Source of the DNA: Mesorhizobium sp. C432A
GTDB lineage: Bacteria; Pseudomonadota; Alphaproteobacteria; Rhizobiales; Rhizobiaceae
Reading direction: 5' to 3'
Assembly (NCBI RefSeq): GCF_030323145.1
Contig: NZ_CP100470.1
Span: 5,373,001-5,437,000, forward strand
Length of the DNA stretch: 64,000 nucleotides
The number at the start of each line of letters is the position of its first letter. The first letter of the stretch is position 1. The translations under genes were made by a program, and so were the position numbers. Shown in pieces: positions 41,836 through 53,223 of this stretch. The notes beneath the pieces were generated by a model. That model made no database searches. It was not told where the DNA came from and saw only the letters and a list, made by a program, of their open reading frames with translations.

Positions 41836-44475
41836 ATGCGAACCGATACCGGCCAGGTCTTCAAGCTCGAAGACTACCGCCCCAACGACTTTTCCATCCC
41901 GCAAACCGGCCTCACCTTCCGCCTTTCGCCAGACGCAACGCGTGTCACCGCAGTGCTGACGATCGAACGCCGCGATGGCGCCGCCGCCTCGACGTCGCTG
42001 GTGCTGGACGGCGACGGGCTGGTGCTCAAGCGCATTGCCATCGACGGTCGCGAGCTTGCCCCGGCCGAGTATCTCGCCACGCCGGACCAGCTGACCATTT
42101 TGAGGCCGCCGGCCCGTTTCCAGCTGCTGCTCGAGACCGAGATCGCGCCGGCCAGCAATGAGGCGCTGATGGGCCTCTACCGCTCCAGCAATGTCTATTG
42201 CACGCAATGCGAGGCCGAGGGCTTTCGCCGCATCACCTATTTCCTCGACCGCCCCGACATCCTGTCGGTCTATACCGTGCGTATCGAGGCGAGGCTGGAC
42301 GAAGCGCCGCTGTTGCTTTCCAACGGCAATCCGGTCGAAAGCGGCGCGCTTGCCGACGGCTGGCACTTTGCAGTCTGGGACGACCCCTTCCCCAAGCCGT
42401 CCTATCTGTTTGCGCTCGTGGCCGGCAATCTCGGCAAGGTTGCGGACAGTTTCGTCACCATGTCCGGGCGCGAGGTCGAACTCGGCATCTATGTCGAGCC
42501 AGGCAAGGAGGGGCTTGCCGGCTACGCCATGGATGCGCTGAAGCGCTCGATGCAATGGGACGAGCAGGCCTTCGGCCGCGAATACGACCTCGACGTCTTC
42601 AACATCGTCGCCGTTTCCGACTTCAACATGGGGGCCATGGAGAACAAGGGCCTCAATATCTTCAACGACAAATATGTGCTGGCCGACCGGGAAACCGCCA
42701 CCGATGCCGATTTCGCCAATATCGAGGCGATCATCGCGCATGAGTATTTCCACAACTGGACCGGCAACAGGATCACCTGCCGCGATTGGTTCCAGCTCTG
42801 CCTGAAAGAAGGGCTGACGGTTTTTCGCGACCACGAATTCTCCGCCGACCAGCGCTCGCGCGCGGTCAAGCGCATCGCCGAAGTGCGCACGCTCAGGGCA
42901 CACCAGTTCCCCGAGGACCAAGGACCGCTGGCGCATCCGGTGCGGCCGCGCCGCTACCGCGAGATCAACAATTTCTACACGGCGACCGTCTACGAAAAAG
43001 GCTCGGAAGTCGTGCGCATGATCCGCACCATTCTCGGACCTGACACGTTCCGCGCCGGAATGGATCTCTATTTCGAGCGCCATGACGGCGAAGCAGCGAC
43101 GATCGAGGATTTCCTCAAAGTGTTCGAGGACGCCTCCGGGCGCGATCTGTCGCAATTCGCGCTCTGGTACCACCAGGCGGGCACGCCGAACCTGACCGTC
43201 AGTTCGACGCACAATCCGGCCACGCGCGAGTTCACGCTCGAGATCGAGCAGTCGGTGCCGCCGACGCCGTCGGAAAGCCGCAAGCGGCTGATGCACATCC
43301 CGCTCGCCTTCGGGCTGGTCGGCGCCGGCGGCGAACCGGTTGCCTATGGCGGCGTCGAGGGCGCCGCCGTCGAGGACGGTGTCATCCATATTCGCAAGCG
43401 CCGTCACATGGTGCGCTTCTCAGGCGTTGCCGAGCGGCCGGCGGTGTCGCTCAACCGCGGCTTTTCGGCACCGATCACGCTTTCGGTCGAGCAGAAGGCC
43501 GACGACCAGTTCTTTCTCGCCGGCCATGACAGCGATGCCTTTGCGCGCTGGCAGGCGTTCAACACGCTTTTGACCGATGCGCTGATAGCGGCCTTCCGCC
43601 AGATCCTCGGCGGCGCGAAGCCGGCTTTCACCGCCAGGCTGACCGGACTTGCCGGCAAGATCGCCGGCGACGAGACCCTGGAACCTGCCTACCGGGCGCT
43701 GGCGCTGTCACTTCCGGGCGAGGCCGACATTGCCCGCGACATCGGCACGAACATCGACCCCGACGCCATCTTCGCTGCCCGCCAGGCACTGGCGCTGGCA
43801 ATCGCGCGCCCCAATCAGCAAACGTTCACCGGCCTATACAGCCACCTCGCCGACGATGGTCCGTTCAGCCCCGACGCGGCAAGTGCGGGACGACGGGCGC
43901 TGCGCAACACCCTGCTCGACTATCTCTCGCTGCTGCCGGAAGGCGCTGCGCTCGCCGCCCGGCATTTCGAGGTCGCGACGAACATGACCGACCGCGCCGC
44001 AGCACTGACCGTCCTTGCGCACCGCCATGACGGATCGCTGGAGGCGATCAAGGCGCTGGCCGATTTCGAGGCGCGTTATGGCGCCGATCCGCTGGTCATG
44101 GACAAATGGTTCCAGATCCAGGCCAGCGTGCCAGGCCCCCGGACAGTCGACACGGTACGCGAGCTGACTGGGCACGCAGCTTTCTCGATGGCCAATCCGA
44201 ACCGGGTGCGCTCGCTGGTCGGCACATTCGCCAGCGCCAACCAGACCGGCTTCCACCGCGCCGATGGCGAAGGCTACCGGTTTTTTACCCAGACCGTACT
44301 CGAGGTTGAAAAACGCAATCCGCAAGTGGCGGCCAGGCTGGCGACAGCGCTGCGCTCGTGGCGCTCGCTGGAGCCGGGCAGGCAAGCCAAGGCCAGGGAA
44401 GCGCTGCTGGCCATCGCCGGTGCCGAGAACCTGTCGGCGGATTTGCGGGATATTGTGGAGCGAACGCTGGCCTGA
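41836..44475 (+). CDS. pepN: aminopeptidase N (M1 family)
   Basis: An 879-residue zinc aminopeptidase. The exopeptidase motif is GAMEN (in MGAMENKGLNIF) and the zinc site is IIAHEYFHNWTGNRITCRDW followed by LKEGLTVFRDHEF, giving HEYFH-x18-E. The C-terminal half is the helical repeat of PepN (for example ADFEARYGADPLVMDKWFQI). Start 41836 (MRTDTGQVFKLEDYRP) matches how PepN proteins begin; ATG 41785 would add 17 residues and cannot be excluded. It works in cytoplasmic peptide turnover. Confidence 0.94.
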   Translation: MRTDTGQVFKLEDYRPNDFSIPQTGLTFRLSPDATRVTAVLTIERRDGAAASTSLVLDGDGLVLKRIAIDGRELAPAEYLATPDQLTILRPPARFQLLLETEIAPASNEALMGLYRSSNVYCTQCEAEGFRRITYFLDRPDILSVYTVRIEARLDEAPLLLSNGNPVESGALADGWHFAVWDDPFPKPSYLFALVAGNLGKVADSFVTMSGREVELGIYVEPGKEGLAGYAMDALKRSMQWDEQAFGREYDLDVFNIVAVSDFNMGAMENKGLNIFNDKYVLADRETATDADFANIEAIIAHEYFHNWTGNRITCRDWFQLCLKEGLTVFRDHEFSADQRSRAVKRIAEVRTLRAHQFPEDQGPLAHPVRPRRYREINNFYTATVYEKGSEVVRMIRTILGPDTFRAGMDLYFERHDGEAATIEDFLKVFEDASGRDLSQFALWYHQAGTPNLTVSSTHNPATREFTLEIEQSVPPTPSESRKRLMHIPLAFGLVGAGGEPVAYGGVEGAAVEDGVIHIRKRRHMVRFSGVAERPAVSLNRGFSAPITLSVEQKADDQFFLAGHDSDAFARWQAFNTLLTDALIAAFRQILGGAKPAFTARLTGLAGKIAGDETLEPAYRALALSLPGEADIARDIGTNIDPDAIFAARQALALAIARPNQQTFTGLYSHLADDGPFSPDAASAGRRALRNTLLDYLSLLPEGAALAARHFEVATNMTDRAAALTVLAHRHDGSLEAIKALADFEARYGADPLVMDKWFQIQASVPGPRTVDTVRELTGHAAFSMANPNRVRSLVGTFASANQTGFHRADGEGYRFFTQTVLEVEKRNPQVAARLATALRSWRSLEPGRQAKAREALLAIAGAENLSADLRDIVERTLA

Positions 44476-44642
44476 TCCCTCCCCCTTGAGGGGACGGTGG
44501 ACAGCCGCCGAAGGCGGATGGACGGGTGGGGTCGTTGCGGCAGTGCGCGACCTCGACCAACTTCGACCGTGATTGAGAGAGTCGAGCGCTTCGCCGAGGA
44601 CCCCACCCGGCCCTTCGGGCCACTCTCGCCTCAAGGAGGGAT
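44476..44642. repeat. RIME-like intergenic mosaic element, copy 4
   Basis: Opens with CCCTCCCCCTTGAGGGGACG and closes with GCCTCAAGGAGGGA. Inner blocks include CAGCCGCCGAAGGCGG, GTGGGGTCG with CCCCACCC, and GGCCCTTCGGGCC. The 308-bp gap between pepN and the PAS kinase gene is otherwise promoter sequence. Confidence 0.75.
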
Positions 44643-44783
44643 TTCAGCGTTATTTCAATCAATTTTTAATGTTTTTCGGCCGCGCCTCTGGACAAGGCGA
44701 ATCACCTTTGATTCTTTACAGACGATTCGGACGTGCGGTGTTGCCGGATCGTCAAGCGTACGGAAATTCGGGGAGTGCCATTT

Positions 44784-47105
<2,322 letters not shown>

Positions 47106-47172
47106 CGGCCCGCCAATGCCAGCGGTGCTCTCCGCCGCGTTCAAGGACTGGGTAGCCGCGGTCATGTAAGGG

Positions 47173-47196
47173 CTCCGGCGGCTTTCGCCGCCGGAG
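47173..47196. terminator. hairpin between convergent kinase and EF-hand genes
   Basis: A perfect 10-bp stem CTCCGGCGGC with GCCGCCGGAG and loop TTTC. No U tract is present, so termination strength is uncertain. Confidence 0.6.
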
Positions 47197-47208
47197 ACAT
47201 ATCGCCAC

Positions 47209-47682
47209 TCACTCCATGCTGTCGTCGCCGCCGTCCCATTGGTGGTGGCGGCCCATGCGGCCGTTCTTCGGCAGTTCGTTGCGCTCGATCTTGCCGTCAT
47301 TGTTGCGGTCGAGCATCGCGAACACCTTTTTCTCGCGCCCGGTGATGTCGTCCGTGGTCAGCGTGCCGTCGCCCTTGGTGTCGTAGCGGGCGACGATACG
47401 CTTTGCCATTTCCTCGAACCGCGCCTTCTCCAGCGCGTCGGCGAGCTGGGCAACGGTCAGCTTGCCGCCATTGTCAGCGACCAGCTTCTTCAGCCGCGCG
47501 TTCATGGCGTCGGAAAACTGGTCGAAGCTGATGGTGCCGTTGGAATCCTTCATCGCCTTGTCGAGGCGCATCATCGCGCCCTCGCGCATTCTGGCGCTGG
47601 CATTGTTCTCGGCATAGGCGGTGGTGCCAACGGCGCCGGCAAGCGCGACGAAGGCAAGGGCAAGTCCGGTTGTTTTTCTCAT
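47209..47682 (-). CDS. secreted EF-hand calcium-binding protein
   Basis: A 157-residue protein with a signal peptide (MRKTTGLALAFVALAGAVGT, cleaved after AYA). EF-hand loops are visible as DKAMKDSNGTISFDQF (about 45-60), RYDTKGDGTLTTDDI (about 102-116) and MLDRNNDGKIERNEL (about 128-142), the last being the most canonical DxNxDGxIxxxE. It should bind calcium in the periplasm. GGAGATACCC precedes ATG 47682. Its partner is unknown. Confidence 0.9.
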   Translation of the reverse strand: MRKTTGLALAFVALAGAVGTTAYAENNASARMREGAMMRLDKAMKDSNGTISFDQFSDAMNARLKKLVADNGGKLTVAQLADALEKARFEEMAKRIVARYDTKGDGTLTTDDITGREKKVFAMLDRNNDGKIERNELPKNGRMGRHHQWDGGDDSME

Positions 47683-47746
47683 GGGTATCTCCTGTTGCAT
47701 CGTCACCCCCGATGCGATCCGAAACAGCCGCCAGCGCTTCACGCCC

Positions 47747-50713
47747 TCACGACCGTTTCGTACGAAGCAAAAGGTCGAAATCCTTTCTGACCTTTTGCGA
47801 CGTCTCCTTGAGGTGTGCTTCCAGCACACCGAAATCCGGCAGGTCAGTCACCGCCAGAAGCAGATCCGACAGTCCCGGCGGAACGTCATCGCGTTCGAAT
47901 GCGCCGGTGAGGCAAAGCCGCGTCATCTGGGTCAGCGCCAGATAGAGTTGGTAGGCTTCGCAAAGCTGCTGCCTGACGTCGGCCTCGGCGAAATCCGGCG
48001 ACAGATGCGCTAGGATTTCGCCGGTCGCGGTCACCCTGCGGCCGCCTTCGACCTGCCCGGTTATAACCGCCACCTGCGCGATGAATTCGAGGTCGATGAG
48101 GCCGCCGGAGATGAGCTTGATGTCCCAGAGATCGCGCGGCGATTTTTCCTTCTCGATCAGCGCGCGCATCTCGGATGCCTCTGCCCCCACCTTGGCGGCG
48201 TCGCGCGGCAAGGCCAGAAGTGCCGCGACCTCGGCCTCGACCTCGGTGCAAAGAGCCGCGTCGCCGCCGATGGCGCGCCCCCGGGCCAGCGCCATGTGCT
48301 CCCAGGTCCAGGCCTCCTGGCGCTGGTATTTCTTGAAGGCATCGATGTGGGTGGCCACCGGCCCCTTGTTGCCGGATGGCCGCAAGCGCAGGTCGAGCTC
48401 GTAGAGAACGCCTTCGGCGGTCGGCGCCGAGACAGCCGCGATCAGCCGCTGCGTCATCCTGGTATAGTAGTGCGATGGTGCGAGCGGCTTGTCGCCGTCG
48501 GACTCGTCGGCATTCGCGTCGTGGTCGTAGAGCAGAATGAGGTCGACGTCGGAGCCGGCGGTGAGCTCGCGGCTGCCGAGTTTGCCCATGCCGAGCAGCG
48601 ACACGGTGCCGCCGGCGATGCGGCCATGACGTAGCGCGAATTCGGTGGTCACCGCCTGCAATGCGGCGTCGATGGTGAGGTCGGCGAGATCGGAAAAGGC
48701 GCGGCCGGCGCGCGCCGGGTCGATCGAGCCGGCGAGCAGCCTGACACCGATCAGGAATTTCTGCTCGGAGGCAAAGATGCGCAAACGGTCGAGCACGTCC
48801 TCATAAGCCCGGTCGCCTTCGATGAAAGCGGCCAACCGCGCTGAGAGATAGGCTCGGTTGGGCAGTTCGGCGAGCAGCGCCGGGTCGAGCAGACCGTCGA
48901 AGACATGCGGGCGCCTTGTGATGATTGCCGCCAGCCGAGGCGCGGCGCCCATGATCGTCGCCATTAGTTTCAGCAGGGCGGGATTCGACTGCAGCAGCGA
49001 AAACAGCTGGATGCCGGCGGGCAGGCCGGCGAGGAATTCGTCGAAGCGAACCAGCGCCTCGTCGGCCCGGCGCGTCTGGCCGAAGGCTTTGAGCAGCGCC
49101 GGCGTCAGTTCGGTCAGCCGCTCGCGCGCTTCCGCAGACTGGGTGACGCGGTAGCGGCCGAAATGCCAGCCTCGAATCACGCGGCAGATGTCGCTTGGCC
49201 GCTGGAAGCCAAGGCCGTGCAAGGTCTGCAGCGTGTCGGGATCGTCGACATCGCCGGTGAAGACCAGATTGCCGACGCCGGCCGACAATTCAGGCGCGGT
49301 CTCGAACAGCGCGGCGTAATGGCGCTCGACCTCATGCAAAGCCGCGCGAAAGGTTTCGGCAAATCTGGCGGCATCGGCAAAGCCCAGCATATGGGCGATG
49401 CGTTCCAGCCCTTCATCATCGTCGGGCAGAATATGCGTCTGCTCGTCGGCGACCATCTGGATGGCGTGTTCGACGCGGCGCAGAAACCAATATTGCTGCG
49501 TGAGCGCGTCGCGTGCATCGGCGGTGATCCAGTTGCGCGCCGCCAGCGCACCCAGCATCGGCACCGTCTCGCGGCCGCGCAGCTCCGGAAAACGGCCGCC
49601 GGCGATCAGTTGCTGGGTCTGGACGAAGAACTCGATTTCGCGAATCCCGCCGCGGCCGAGCTTGACGTTGTGTCCTTTGACCGCGATCTCGCCATGACCC
49701 TTGTGGGCATGGATCTGGCGCTTGATCGAATGAACGTCGGCGATCGCCGCATAGTCCATGTATTTGCGCCAGACATAGGGCTGCAATTCCCGCAGGAACG
49801 CATCCCCGGCATCGAGATCCCCGGCCACGGGACGCGCCTTGATCATGGCGGCGCGCTCCCAGTTCTGGCCGCGCGCCTCATAGTAGCGAAGTGCTGCCTC
49901 GACCGGGATCGCCAGCGGCGTCGAGCCTGGATCGGGACGAAGCCTCAAATCGGTGCGGAAGACATAGCCGTGCCCGGTGCGGTCCTGCAGGATGCGGACC
50001 AGCCTGCGGGTCAGGCGCGCAAACAGCTCTGTGGCGTCGAGCGGATCGACGATTGCCGGCGCATCCGGATCGAAGAAGACGACGAGGTCGATGTCGGAGG
50101 AGAAATTCAGTTCATGCGCGCCAAGCTTGCCCATGCCGAGCACGATCCAGCCGGATTGCCGTGACGGATTTTCGGGATCGGGTAATTTGAGCTTGCCTTG
50201 GCTGTGCGCCTCGCGCAGCAGGAAGTCGACCGCCGCGCAGGTGCAGGCATCGGCGAGATTGCTGAGGCGCCTTACCGTCAGCGCGGCATCGGCCTCACCG
50301 GAGAGGTCTGCAAGTGCGATCAGGAAGTGAGCTTCACCCTTCCACTGCCTGAGTTCCATCATCAGGCTGGATTCGGAAACGGTCTCGGCAAAGGCGGCCT
50401 TGCCGATCGCTTCGGCGATGGCGAGCAGCCGAGCCTCGACACTGCCATCGAACAGCGCGTCGAGGATTTGCGGCCGGCGGCGCGCGACATCGCGGAGGAA
50501 AGGCGAGAGATCGAAGACGGCAGCGAGAAACTCCTGGGCCGCGCCCTTGCCTCCTAGGAATTTCGCCAGCCGCGGCAGGTTCTCGTCCTTGGCATCGCCA
50601 GCGATCTCCGACAGTTCACGCCGGGCGCGGGTCTCATCCAGCGGCGCGAGCTGCGCCGCCAGTTGCAGGCGCCATTCGGTCTCGATCCGTTTCTGCGCCA
50701 TCCGCACCGCCAT
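47747..50713 (-). CDS. glnE: glutamine synthetase adenylyltransferase/deadenylylase
   Basis: A 988-residue bifunctional enzyme that adenylylates and deadenylylates glutamine synthetase in response to PII state. Both nucleotidyltransferase domains are present: the N-terminal one with GMGKLGAHELNFSSDIDLVV (about 193-212) and the C-terminal one with GMGKLGSRELTAGSDVDLIL (about 708-727). The ATG at 50713 overlaps the TGA of the upstream sensor kinase (TGATG), so the genes are translationally coupled, which is why it is preferred over TTG 50716. Nitrogen control is therefore physically tied to an envelope two-component operon. Confidence 0.94.
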   Translation of the reverse strand: MAVRMAQKRIETEWRLQLAAQLAPLDETRARRELSEIAGDAKDENLPRLAKFLGGKGAAQEFLAAVFDLSPFLRDVARRRPQILDALFDGSVEARLLAIAEAIGKAAFAETVSESSLMMELRQWKGEAHFLIALADLSGEADAALTVRRLSNLADACTCAAVDFLLREAHSQGKLKLPDPENPSRQSGWIVLGMGKLGAHELNFSSDIDLVVFFDPDAPAIVDPLDATELFARLTRRLVRILQDRTGHGYVFRTDLRLRPDPGSTPLAIPVEAALRYYEARGQNWERAAMIKARPVAGDLDAGDAFLRELQPYVWRKYMDYAAIADVHSIKRQIHAHKGHGEIAVKGHNVKLGRGGIREIEFFVQTQQLIAGGRFPELRGRETVPMLGALAARNWITADARDALTQQYWFLRRVEHAIQMVADEQTHILPDDDEGLERIAHMLGFADAARFAETFRAALHEVERHYAALFETAPELSAGVGNLVFTGDVDDPDTLQTLHGLGFQRPSDICRVIRGWHFGRYRVTQSAEARERLTELTPALLKAFGQTRRADEALVRFDEFLAGLPAGIQLFSLLQSNPALLKLMATIMGAAPRLAAIITRRPHVFDGLLDPALLAELPNRAYLSARLAAFIEGDRAYEDVLDRLRIFASEQKFLIGVRLLAGSIDPARAGRAFSDLADLTIDAALQAVTTEFALRHGRIAGGTVSLLGMGKLGSRELTAGSDVDLILLYDHDANADESDGDKPLAPSHYYTRMTQRLIAAVSAPTAEGVLYELDLRLRPSGNKGPVATHIDAFKKYQRQEAWTWEHMALARGRAIGGDAALCTEVEAEVAALLALPRDAAKVGAEASEMRALIEKEKSPRDLWDIKLISGGLIDLEFIAQVAVITGQVEGGRRVTATGEILAHLSPDFAEADVRQQLCEAYQLYLALTQMTRLCLTGAFERDDVPPGLSDLLLAVTDLPDFGVLEAHLKETSQKVRKDFDLLLRTKRS

Positions 50714-52188
50714 CAATGGTCCTCCCGCCCCGGGAAGCTCATGATAACGGACAATCCGGGATTGGCAGGCAGAAGTTCAAGCCGGCCATTGTGAAAAGTC
50801 ATGATCGCCTTGGCGAGGCTGAGGCCAAGGCCGGATCCCGGCTGCGAGCGGCTCTTCTCCAGCCGCACGAAGCGCTCGGTCGCCCTGGCGCGGTCGGCAT
50901 CGTCGGGGATGCCATGGCCATTGTCGGAAACGGAAAGGCGGATTTCGTGACCGACGCGCTGCAGGGCTACGCGCACGGCAGGCTTTTCCGTCGCATCGGT
51001 CGAGTATTTGATGGCGTTGTCGACGATGTTCGACAGTGCCTGGCCGATCAGCTCGCGGTTGCCATCGACGGAAAAATTCCCGTCCGCGGCAGTTTCAAGC
51101 ACCACGCCAGCCTCCTCCGCCACCGGCTCATAAAGCTCGACAACGTCATGCACCGCGGCGGCGAGATCGACCTTGCTGGTGCTCTCCGAGGAATAGCCGG
51201 CCTCCAGCCTGGAGATCATCAGGATGGCGTTGAAGGTTTTTATCAGCTGGTCGGATTCGGCGATGGTGCCTTCCAGCGCCTGCCGGTAGTCGGTGGTCTT
51301 GTGCTTGCCCGAAAGTGTGGCCTCGGCGCGGTTGCGCAGTCTGGTCAGCGGCGTCTTCAAATCATGGGCGATGTTGTCGGAGACCTGCTTCAGCCCTTCG
51401 TTCAGCGTCGCGATCCTGGCCAGCATGGTGTTGAGGTTTTCCGACAGGCGGTCGAACTCATCGCCGGCGCCGGTCACCGGCAGCCGTCCCGTGAGATCGC
51501 CGCCCATAATGCGGCGGCTTGCCTCCGAGACGCTGTCGATGCGCTTCAGCGCGGCGCGGCCGACAAGGAACCAGATCAGCAGCCCGCCCAGGCCCATCAT
51601 GCCCAGCGCCAGCATCAGGGCGCGGCGGACGACGGCGCGGAAGCGCTCGGGCTCGCCGAGATCGCGGCCGACAAGCATGATCATCTGGTTGGGCAGCCGC
51701 AGCACCAGCGCGATGGCGTTGTGGCCCTTCTCGCCCTCGGACTGAATTTCGGTCTCGCCGGGCTGCGCGCCATTCGGGTCAGAAGCCTGGTTGCGCTGCC
51801 GTTCGAGCTCACCTTCGCCGAAACGGCGATAGGAGAAGGGTTCGGTCGTCCAGCCATCGGTCTCGAGCACCCCCGGTGCCAGGCTCTGCACGTTGCCGGT
51901 GAGGATCTGGCCGTTGACGTCGGCAATGAGATAGAGGTTGGCGCCGGGCTGGCGCGAGCGCTGCTCGACGACGCGCACCAGCCGCGGCAGGCCGCCGCTC
52001 TGATAGGCACGGGCGAGGCCGAGCACCTCGTCATTGATGGTCTGCTGGGTCTGGCCGGTCAGCATGCGGGCCGACAACGACGTCATGTAGAAGACCAGCA
52101 ACACGGCACATAGCGCGAAAAGCAGGAAATAAAGCGCTGAAAGCCGCGCCGCCGTCGTCCTCATGATGGCCGGCAGGGAAAGGGCCAT
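50713..52188 (-). CDS. envelope-stress-type sensor histidine kinase
   Basis: A 491-residue membrane kinase. Transmembrane segments are LYFLLFALCAVLLVFYMTSL (about 16-36) and LMLALGMMGLGGLLIWFLVG (about 190-210), with a periplasmic domain between. A HAMP domain leads to the His box VSDNIAHDLKTPLTRLRNRA (about 270-290) and an ATPase domain with VDNAIKYSTD and GSGLGLSLAKAIM. It follows the OmpR-type regulator gene, with a repeat of two hairpins between them, and is coupled to glnE by overlapping codons. The likely role with DegP nearby is sensing envelope stress (inference). Confidence 0.92.
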   Translation of the reverse strand: MALSLPAIMRTTAARLSALYFLLFALCAVLLVFYMTSLSARMLTGQTQQTINDEVLGLARAYQSGGLPRLVRVVEQRSRQPGANLYLIADVNGQILTGNVQSLAPGVLETDGWTTEPFSYRRFGEGELERQRNQASDPNGAQPGETEIQSEGEKGHNAIALVLRLPNQMIMLVGRDLGEPERFRAVVRRALMLALGMMGLGGLLIWFLVGRAALKRIDSVSEASRRIMGGDLTGRLPVTGAGDEFDRLSENLNTMLARIATLNEGLKQVSDNIAHDLKTPLTRLRNRAEATLSGKHKTTDYRQALEGTIAESDQLIKTFNAILMISRLEAGYSSESTSKVDLAAAVHDVVELYEPVAEEAGVVLETAADGNFSVDGNRELIGQALSNIVDNAIKYSTDATEKPAVRVALQRVGHEIRLSVSDNGHGIPDDADRARATERFVRLEKSRSQPGSGLGLSLAKAIMTFHNGRLELLPANPGLSVIMSFPGREDH

Positions 52189-52199
52189 CGAGTTCTAGC

Positions 52200-52232
52200 T
52201 CATGATGAGATTTGGCTGAAATCTCATCATGA
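52200..52232. repeat. 14-bp-stem hairpin of a composite palindromic repeat
   Basis: TCATGATGAGATTT pairs perfectly with AAATCTCATCATGA around a GGCTG loop, 12 bp upstream of the kinase start. With the next palindrome it forms a two-hairpin intergenic unit. Confidence 0.85.
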
Positions 52233-52247
52233 CCTACCCCTTTGTTG

Positions 52248-52298
52248 GAGCATGATCTTCTCCAAAAACCGGTACCCACTTTTTGGGATCATGCTCTA
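52248..52298. repeat. dispersed palindromic element, copy 2, overlapping the regulator stop
   Basis: GAGCATGATC...CCAAAAACC...GGTACCCACTTTTTGGGATCATGCTC is a near-perfect palindrome of the class at 9983 and 53036. Its left-hand neighbour at 52200 belongs to the same composite. The TAG stop of the response regulator (52298-52296) is formed at the element edge. Confidence 0.85.
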
Positions 52299-52970
52299 GC
52301 CGCTCTTCAGCATATAGCCGGCGCCGCGAACCGTATGCAGGATCGGCTTGTCGAAACCCTTCTCGATCTTGCCACGCAGGCGCGAGACGTGAACGTCGAT
52401 GACGTTGGTCTGCGGATCGAAATGATAGTCCCAGACATTTTCGAGCAGCATGGTGCGCGTCACCACCTGGCCGGCATGGCGCATCAGATATTCGAGCAGG
52501 CGGAATTCGCGCGGCTGCAGCGTGATCTCGCGCGCCGCGCGCTTGACCGAATGGGACAGCCGGTCAAGCTCGAGATCGCCGACCCTGTAGACGGTTTCGG
52601 CCTCCCTGGCGCTGGCGCGGCGGTTCAGCACCTCGACGCGGGCGAGCAATTCGGAAAAGGCATAGGGCTTGGTCAGATAGTCGTCCCCGCCGGCGCGCAG
52701 ACCGGTGACGCGGTCATCGACTTCGCCCAGCGCCGACAGGATCAGCACCGGCGTGGTGTTGCCGCGCGAGCGCAGGCCGGCAATGACGGAGAGCCCGTCG
52801 CGGCGTGGCATCATGCGGTCGACGACCATCACGTCATAGTCGCCGGCATCGGCCAGCGCAAAGCCGGTTTCGCCGTCGCCGGCGACATGGGCGGTGTGCC
52901 CAGCCTCGGCAAAGGCCTTCTGCATATAGTCGGCCGCCTCGCGATCGTCTTCTATGACGAGAATCTTCAT
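52296..52970 (-). CDS. OmpR-family response regulator
   Basis: A 224-residue two-component regulator. The receiver domain (about 1-115) has acidic pocket EDD at 7-9, phospho-acceptor Asp-51 in VMVVDRMMP and Lys in YLTKPYAFSE. The C-terminal winged helix (about 125-220) has LTPREFRLLEYL-type sequence LQPREFRLLEYLMRHAGQVV and VDVHVSRLRGKIEKGFDKP. ATG 52970 (MKILVIEDDRE) is preferred over 53015. It pairs with the kinase downstream and lies downstream of degP on the same strand. Confidence 0.93.
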   Translation of the reverse strand: MKILVIEDDREAADYMQKAFAEAGHTAHVAGDGETGFALADAGDYDVMVVDRMMPRRDGLSVIAGLRSRGNTTPVLILSALGEVDDRVTGLRAGGDDYLTKPYAFSELLARVEVLNRRASAREAETVYRVGDLELDRLSHSVKRAAREITLQPREFRLLEYLMRHAGQVVTRTMLLENVWDYHFDPQTNVIDVHVSRLRGKIEKGFDKPILHTVRGAGYMLKSG

Positions 52971-53035
52971 AGAGCCGTTATACGCGATTTCGCCGGAAGA
53001 TTGAGGGGCCGCCATGAGCGCAAAAGCTTTCGTTC

Positions 53036-53083
53036 AAGCATGTCGTTTTGCCAAACCGCAGTGCACTTTTGGGCGACATGCTT
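53036..53083. repeat. dispersed palindromic element, copy 3
   Basis: AAGCATGTCG at the left matches CGACATGCTT at the right, with GCCAAACC and CTTTTGGG inside. It sits in the leader of the response regulator gene. Confidence 0.8.
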
Positions 53084-53092
53084 CGCTGTTAG

Positions 53093-53210
53093 AGCGGCAG
53101 CGGGCGATGGGGGCCCGCTGCCGCCGGGAGCAGAACACGATGACTGACTAACGCGTTCGGCCCCTTGCTTCCCGTGCGGCGGCTCGGGGGTGTTGAAACC
53201 GCCGCACTGG
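53093..53210. terminator. two GC-rich hairpins after degP
   Basis: GCGGCAGCGGGC with GCCCGCTGCCGC (about 53093-53122) and GTGCGGCGG with CCGCCGCAC (53177-53210). Both lie directly downstream of degP on the minus strand. Neither has a U tract. Confidence 0.55.
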
Positions 53211-53223
53211 AAACTGTGTGATG

